This document shows, in pieces, positions 36,948-39,413 of a DNA stretch of 39,413 bases. Every line of letters starts with the position of its first letter. The first letter of the stretch is position 1. The notes beneath the pieces are model-generated. The model did not search any database and had not been told where the DNA came from. It worked only from the letters and a program-made list of their open reading frames with translations. The translations under genes and the position numbers were made by a program. Origin of the DNA: Gammaproteobacteria bacterium (GTDB taxonomy: Bacteria > Pseudomonadota > Gammaproteobacteria > SZUA-229); contig JAOULC010000028.1 in assembly GCA_029882215.1 (NCBI GenBank), positions 1-39,413 of the forward strand. The letters run 5' to 3'.

Positions 36948-37712
36948 ATGAATTACGATTTTGCCTTTTACCTTTTTATGGGGAGTCTGGTCACAGGGCT
37001 GATCTGGGCGCTGGATAAGTGGTATCTGTTGCCCAAAAGACTGGCCCGCGGAGAAAGTGAGAGAAAAGAGCCGATAATTGTAGAATATGCTAAATCTTTT
37101 TTCCCAGTATTAGCGATTGTGTTTTTACTTAGAGGGTTTGTAGTCGAACCTTTCAGAATACCATCCGGTTCGATGCTGCCAACGCTAAATATTGGTGATT
37201 TTATTCTGGTCAATAAATCATCGTACGGAGTCCGCCTGCCAGTGGCTAATAAACTGATATTTGGTGACGCCAAGCCAGAGCGAGGTGATGTGATTGTATT
37301 TCGTTACCCGCCGGAACCCAGCGTAGATTACATCAAACGAGTTATTGGTCTGCCAGGTGACAGAATTGCTTATCGTGAAAAAGTGCTATATGTCAATAAT
37401 GTAGCGGTTAGTCGCTCATTTATTTCGCAGTATACCGGTCCCGGAGAAATCAGGGCCAATGAGCATCTGGAAGATTTGCACGGTATTACACACAATATTT
37501 TGCTTAAACCTGGTTATCTGAGTCCTGAAGGTGAATATACTGTCCCTAAAGGGCATTATTTTGTAATGGGTGATAACCGCGACAATAGCCGGGATAGCCG
37601 GGTTTGGGGAACCGTGCCTGATGCTAACCTTGTAGGCAAGGCCTTCATGATATGGATGAACTGGAGTGATGATGGTATCGACTGGAAGCGTATAGGCAAT
37701 ATAATTGATTAA
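36948..37712 (+). CDS. lepB: Signal peptidase I
   Basis: Cleaves signal peptides from exported proteins at the periplasmic face of the inner membrane. The 254 residues have two N-terminal hydrophobic segments (about 5-22 and 50-63), the catalytic serine in IPSGSMLPTL (S75), the general-base lysine in VDYIKRVIG (K130) and box E MGDNRDNSRDSR. It lies directly after lepA, as in most gammaproteobacteria. Confidence 0.96.
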   Translation: MNYDFAFYLFMGSLVTGLIWALDKWYLLPKRLARGESERKEPIIVEYAKSFFPVLAIVFLLRGFVVEPFRIPSGSMLPTLNIGDFILVNKSSYGVRLPVANKLIFGDAKPERGDVIVFRYPPEPSVDYIKRVIGLPGDRIAYREKVLYVNNVAVSRSFISQYTGPGEIRANEHLEDLHGITHNILLKPGYLSPEGEYTVPKGHYFVMGDNRDNSRDSRVWGTVPDANLVGKAFMIWMNWSDDGIDWKRIGNIID

Positions 37713-37750
37713 TAAATTAAATTTTACTTTTGGTATCCAGAGGAAGAAAA

Positions 37751-38128
37751 ATGCATAAACAAAAAGGCATGACAATGGTGAGCTGGATTGTAGTGATCTC
37801 TTTTTTAGGGGTTGTTGCAGTATCTGCACTGAATATTATTCCGTCTTATCTGGGGTTTTTTAGTGCCCGGTCAATCCTTGAAACATTAAAAGATGACTCG
37901 ATTATTAAAGGAAAAACAGCCTCACAGATTAAAACGGTTATTAATGAGCGTTTTCGTTTCAATAACATACGTAATGTCGATGCAACAAAAGCCATTACCT
38001 TCAAAAATAAAGGTACCTCAGACGGCTCTGGTTACACCATTATGCTGAAGTATGAAGACAGAGGTAAAATCATGGGTAATTTGTATTTCGTGACGGTGTT
38101 TAGTCATGAGGTGGAGATCAATCCTTGA
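37751..38128 (+). CDS. DUF4845 membrane protein
   Basis: A 125-residue protein with a pilin-like N-terminus: a short basic KGMTMVSW start and one hydrophobic segment (about 10-30), then a periplasmic domain. This is the DUF4845 family that sits between lepB and rnc in many gammaproteobacteria; its function is unknown. The ATG at 37751 is chosen because AGAGGAAG lies just upstream; an in-frame TTG at 37730 is less likely. The stop overlaps the rnc start by 4 nt (TTGA). Confidence 0.85.
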   Translation: MHKQKGMTMVSWIVVISFLGVVAVSALNIIPSYLGFFSARSILETLKDDSIIKGKTASQIKTVINERFRFNNIRNVDATKAITFKNKGTSDGSGYTIMLKYEDRGKIMGNLYFVTVFSHEVEINP

Positions 38129-38805
38129 TTCAGGATATAAATAAACTGTGTCAGAAAATAGACTACACATTCAATAATGAAAAATTATTATTGGAAGCGT
38201 TGACACACCGTAGCGTCGGCTCAATTAATAATGAGCGGCTGGAGTTTCTTGGTGACAGTGTGCTGAATTTTGTTGTTGCCGAAAAACTGTTTGATTCTTT
38301 ACCTGATGCCAGTGAAGGTGATCTTAGCCGTTTAAGGGCATCCGTTGTGAAGAAAGAAAGCCTGGTTGAAGTGGCGAAAACTCTTCAGTTAGGCGACTAT
38401 ATTTCCTTAGGCAGTGGTGAATTAAAAAGTGGCGGTTTCAGGCGTGAGTCAATTCTAGCCGATGCTGTTGAGGGAATCTTTGGCGCGGTTTTACGAGATG
38501 CGGACTTTGATACCTGTAAGCAATTAATCTTGCGCTTGTGTGAGTTTAAAATTAAACAGACTATTGAAGATGGTCCTGAAAAAGATGCCAAAACACAGTT
38601 ACAGGAGTACCTTCAGTCACGCCGTTATCGTTTGCCTGAATACACAGTGACAGATATATCTGGAAAAGCTCATCAGCAGACATTCACGGTCGAATGTTTT
38701 ATTAAAGAACTGAAAATGAAAACAACAGGTGCTGGTCGCAGTCGCAGGATTGCCGAGCAAGAAGCGGCTCAGAAAGCCATTGAATTAATTGAGTTAGCCG
38801 GTTAA
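38125..38805 (+). CDS. rnc: Ribonuclease III
   Basis: Cuts double-stranded RNA in rRNA precursors and regulatory mRNAs such as the pnp leader. The 226 residues have the catalytic signature NERLEFLGDSVL, the second acidic region GFRRESILADAVEG, and a C-terminal double-stranded RNA-binding domain (about 155-222). The start is TTG at 38125, overlapping the previous stop by 4 nt, with GGAG at 38113-38116 eight bases upstream; no ATG fits better. era follows 2 nt after the stop. Confidence 0.95.
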   Translation: MIQDINKLCQKIDYTFNNEKLLLEALTHRSVGSINNERLEFLGDSVLNFVVAEKLFDSLPDASEGDLSRLRASVVKKESLVEVAKTLQLGDYISLGSGELKSGGFRRESILADAVEGIFGAVLRDADFDTCKQLILRLCEFKIKQTIEDGPEKDAKTQLQEYLQSRRYRLPEYTVTDISGKAHQQTFTVECFIKELKMKTTGAGRSRRIAEQEAAQKAIELIELAG

Positions 38806-38807
38806 TT

Positions 38808-39413
38808 ATGCCTAAAAGTGAAGAAGGTCAGAGTACATTGAAATGTGGTTATGTCGCTATCGTCGGTCGTCCAAATGTCGGTAAATCTACATTATTAAAT
38901 TATATTGTCGGACAAAAACTGAGCATCACAGCCGACAAGCCTCAGACAACGCGTCATCAAATACTGGGTGTTAAAACGACAGAGAAAGGTCAGGTCGTTT
39001 ACGTTGACACACCGGGTATTCATTCCGGCGGTAAAAAAGCCATCAACCGTTATATGAATAAAGCGGCAACATCAATTACCAGTGATGTTGACGTGATTGT
39101 TTTTATTGTACAGGCGTTGAAATGGACGGATGAAGATCAGGCTGTGCTTAACAAACTAAAAGAAACAAATGTACCACTGATTCTGGCGGTTAACAGAATC
39201 GACTGGGTAACTGATAAGTCCCGCTTGCTACCGTATCTACAAGAAATGCAGTCAAAACATGATTTCTCGGATATTGTGCCTATTTCAGCACTGAAAGGCA
39301 CGCATGTTAAAGAACTTGAAGACTTGATACAAAAGTATCTGCCTGAGAGTGAACCGTTCTTCCCAGATGATCAGCTGACCGACCGCAGTGTACGCTTTTT
39401 ATCGGCTGAGATC
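38808..39413 (+). CDS. era: GTPase Era (3' partial)
   Basis: Era is a Ras-like GTPase that binds the 3' end of 16S rRNA during 30S assembly. The window ends after 202 codons, so the C-terminal KH domain is mostly outside. Visible motifs are the P-loop GRPNVGKST near residue 20, switch I with KPQTTRHQI, DTPGIH (G3), NRID (G4) and SALKG (G5). The ATG is 2 nt after the rnc stop; rnc and era are usually co-transcribed. Confidence 0.97.
   Translation, partial: MPKSEEGQSTLKCGYVAIVGRPNVGKSTLLNYIVGQKLSITADKPQTTRHQILGVKTTEKGQVVYVDTPGIHSGGKKAINRYMNKAATSITSDVDVIVFIVQALKWTDEDQAVLNKLKETNVPLILAVNRIDWVTDKSRLLPYLQEMQSKHDFSDIVPISALKGTHVKELEDLIQKYLPESEPFFPDDQLTDRSVRFLSAEI

Overview
The window is one contiguous stretch of a gammaproteobacterial chromosome. 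Its base composition is moderately AT-leaning by eye. It is mostly conserved housekeeping genes in orders typical of Gammaproteobacteria: infB-rbfA-truB-rpsO-pnp, dksA-gluQ, guaB-guaA-tadA, nadB divergent from rpoE-rseA-rseB-rseC-mucD, and lepA-lepB-DUF4845-rnc-era. An RhdA-type sulfurtransferase, a lipoprotein resembling SoxXA-binding proteins and a small c-type cytochrome hint at sulfur metabolism, perhaps a Thiotrichales-like lineage. That assignment is inference. Both ends are cut: infB lacks its 5' part and era its 3' part. No tRNA, rRNA, CRISPR array, integrase or insertion sequence was seen.

Layout. 1-5670 (+): translation and RNA-turnover genes ending at a bidirectional terminator. 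5685-14405 (-): an exosortase A / PEP-CTERM protein-sorting locus. It holds xrtA (exosortase fused to an EpsI-like domain), prsT (TPR lipoprotein), a decayed gene whose remains end in a PEP-CTERM-like sorting tail, prsK (histidine kinase) and prsR (sigma-54-type activator). 14413-17871 (-): acs, gluQ and dksA. 18022-19868 (-): xseA and a small lipoprotein. 20099-23824 (+): guaB, guaA, tadA. 23805-26656 (-): a tightly packed chain of M48 peptidase, cytochrome c, pterin dehydratase and rsgA. 26791-28024 (+): orn, a non-coding stretch with a possible small RNA, and a DUF2892 membrane protein. 28047-30492 (-): sulfurtransferase and nadB. 30679-39413 (+): the sigma-E envelope-stress operon running into lepA, lepB, rnc and era.

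How the genes work together. The exosortase block is the only accessory-looking part. XrtA should cut and process surface proteins carrying a C-terminal PEP-CTERM tail, PrsT is its usual TPR partner, and PrsK/PrsR form the two-component system that in this family controls target genes through sigma-54. The one candidate substrate in the locus, about 9233-9846 (-), is readable only in pieces: one frame carries two internal stops, and the sorting tail is shifted out of frame at a run of seven T. It was apparently a substrate gene that decayed, while the sorting enzyme and regulators remain intact. The sigma-E block is complete: sigma factor, anti-sigma factor RseA, its modulators RseB and RseC, and the periplasmic protease MucD, with a sigma-E-like promoter just upstream of rpoE.
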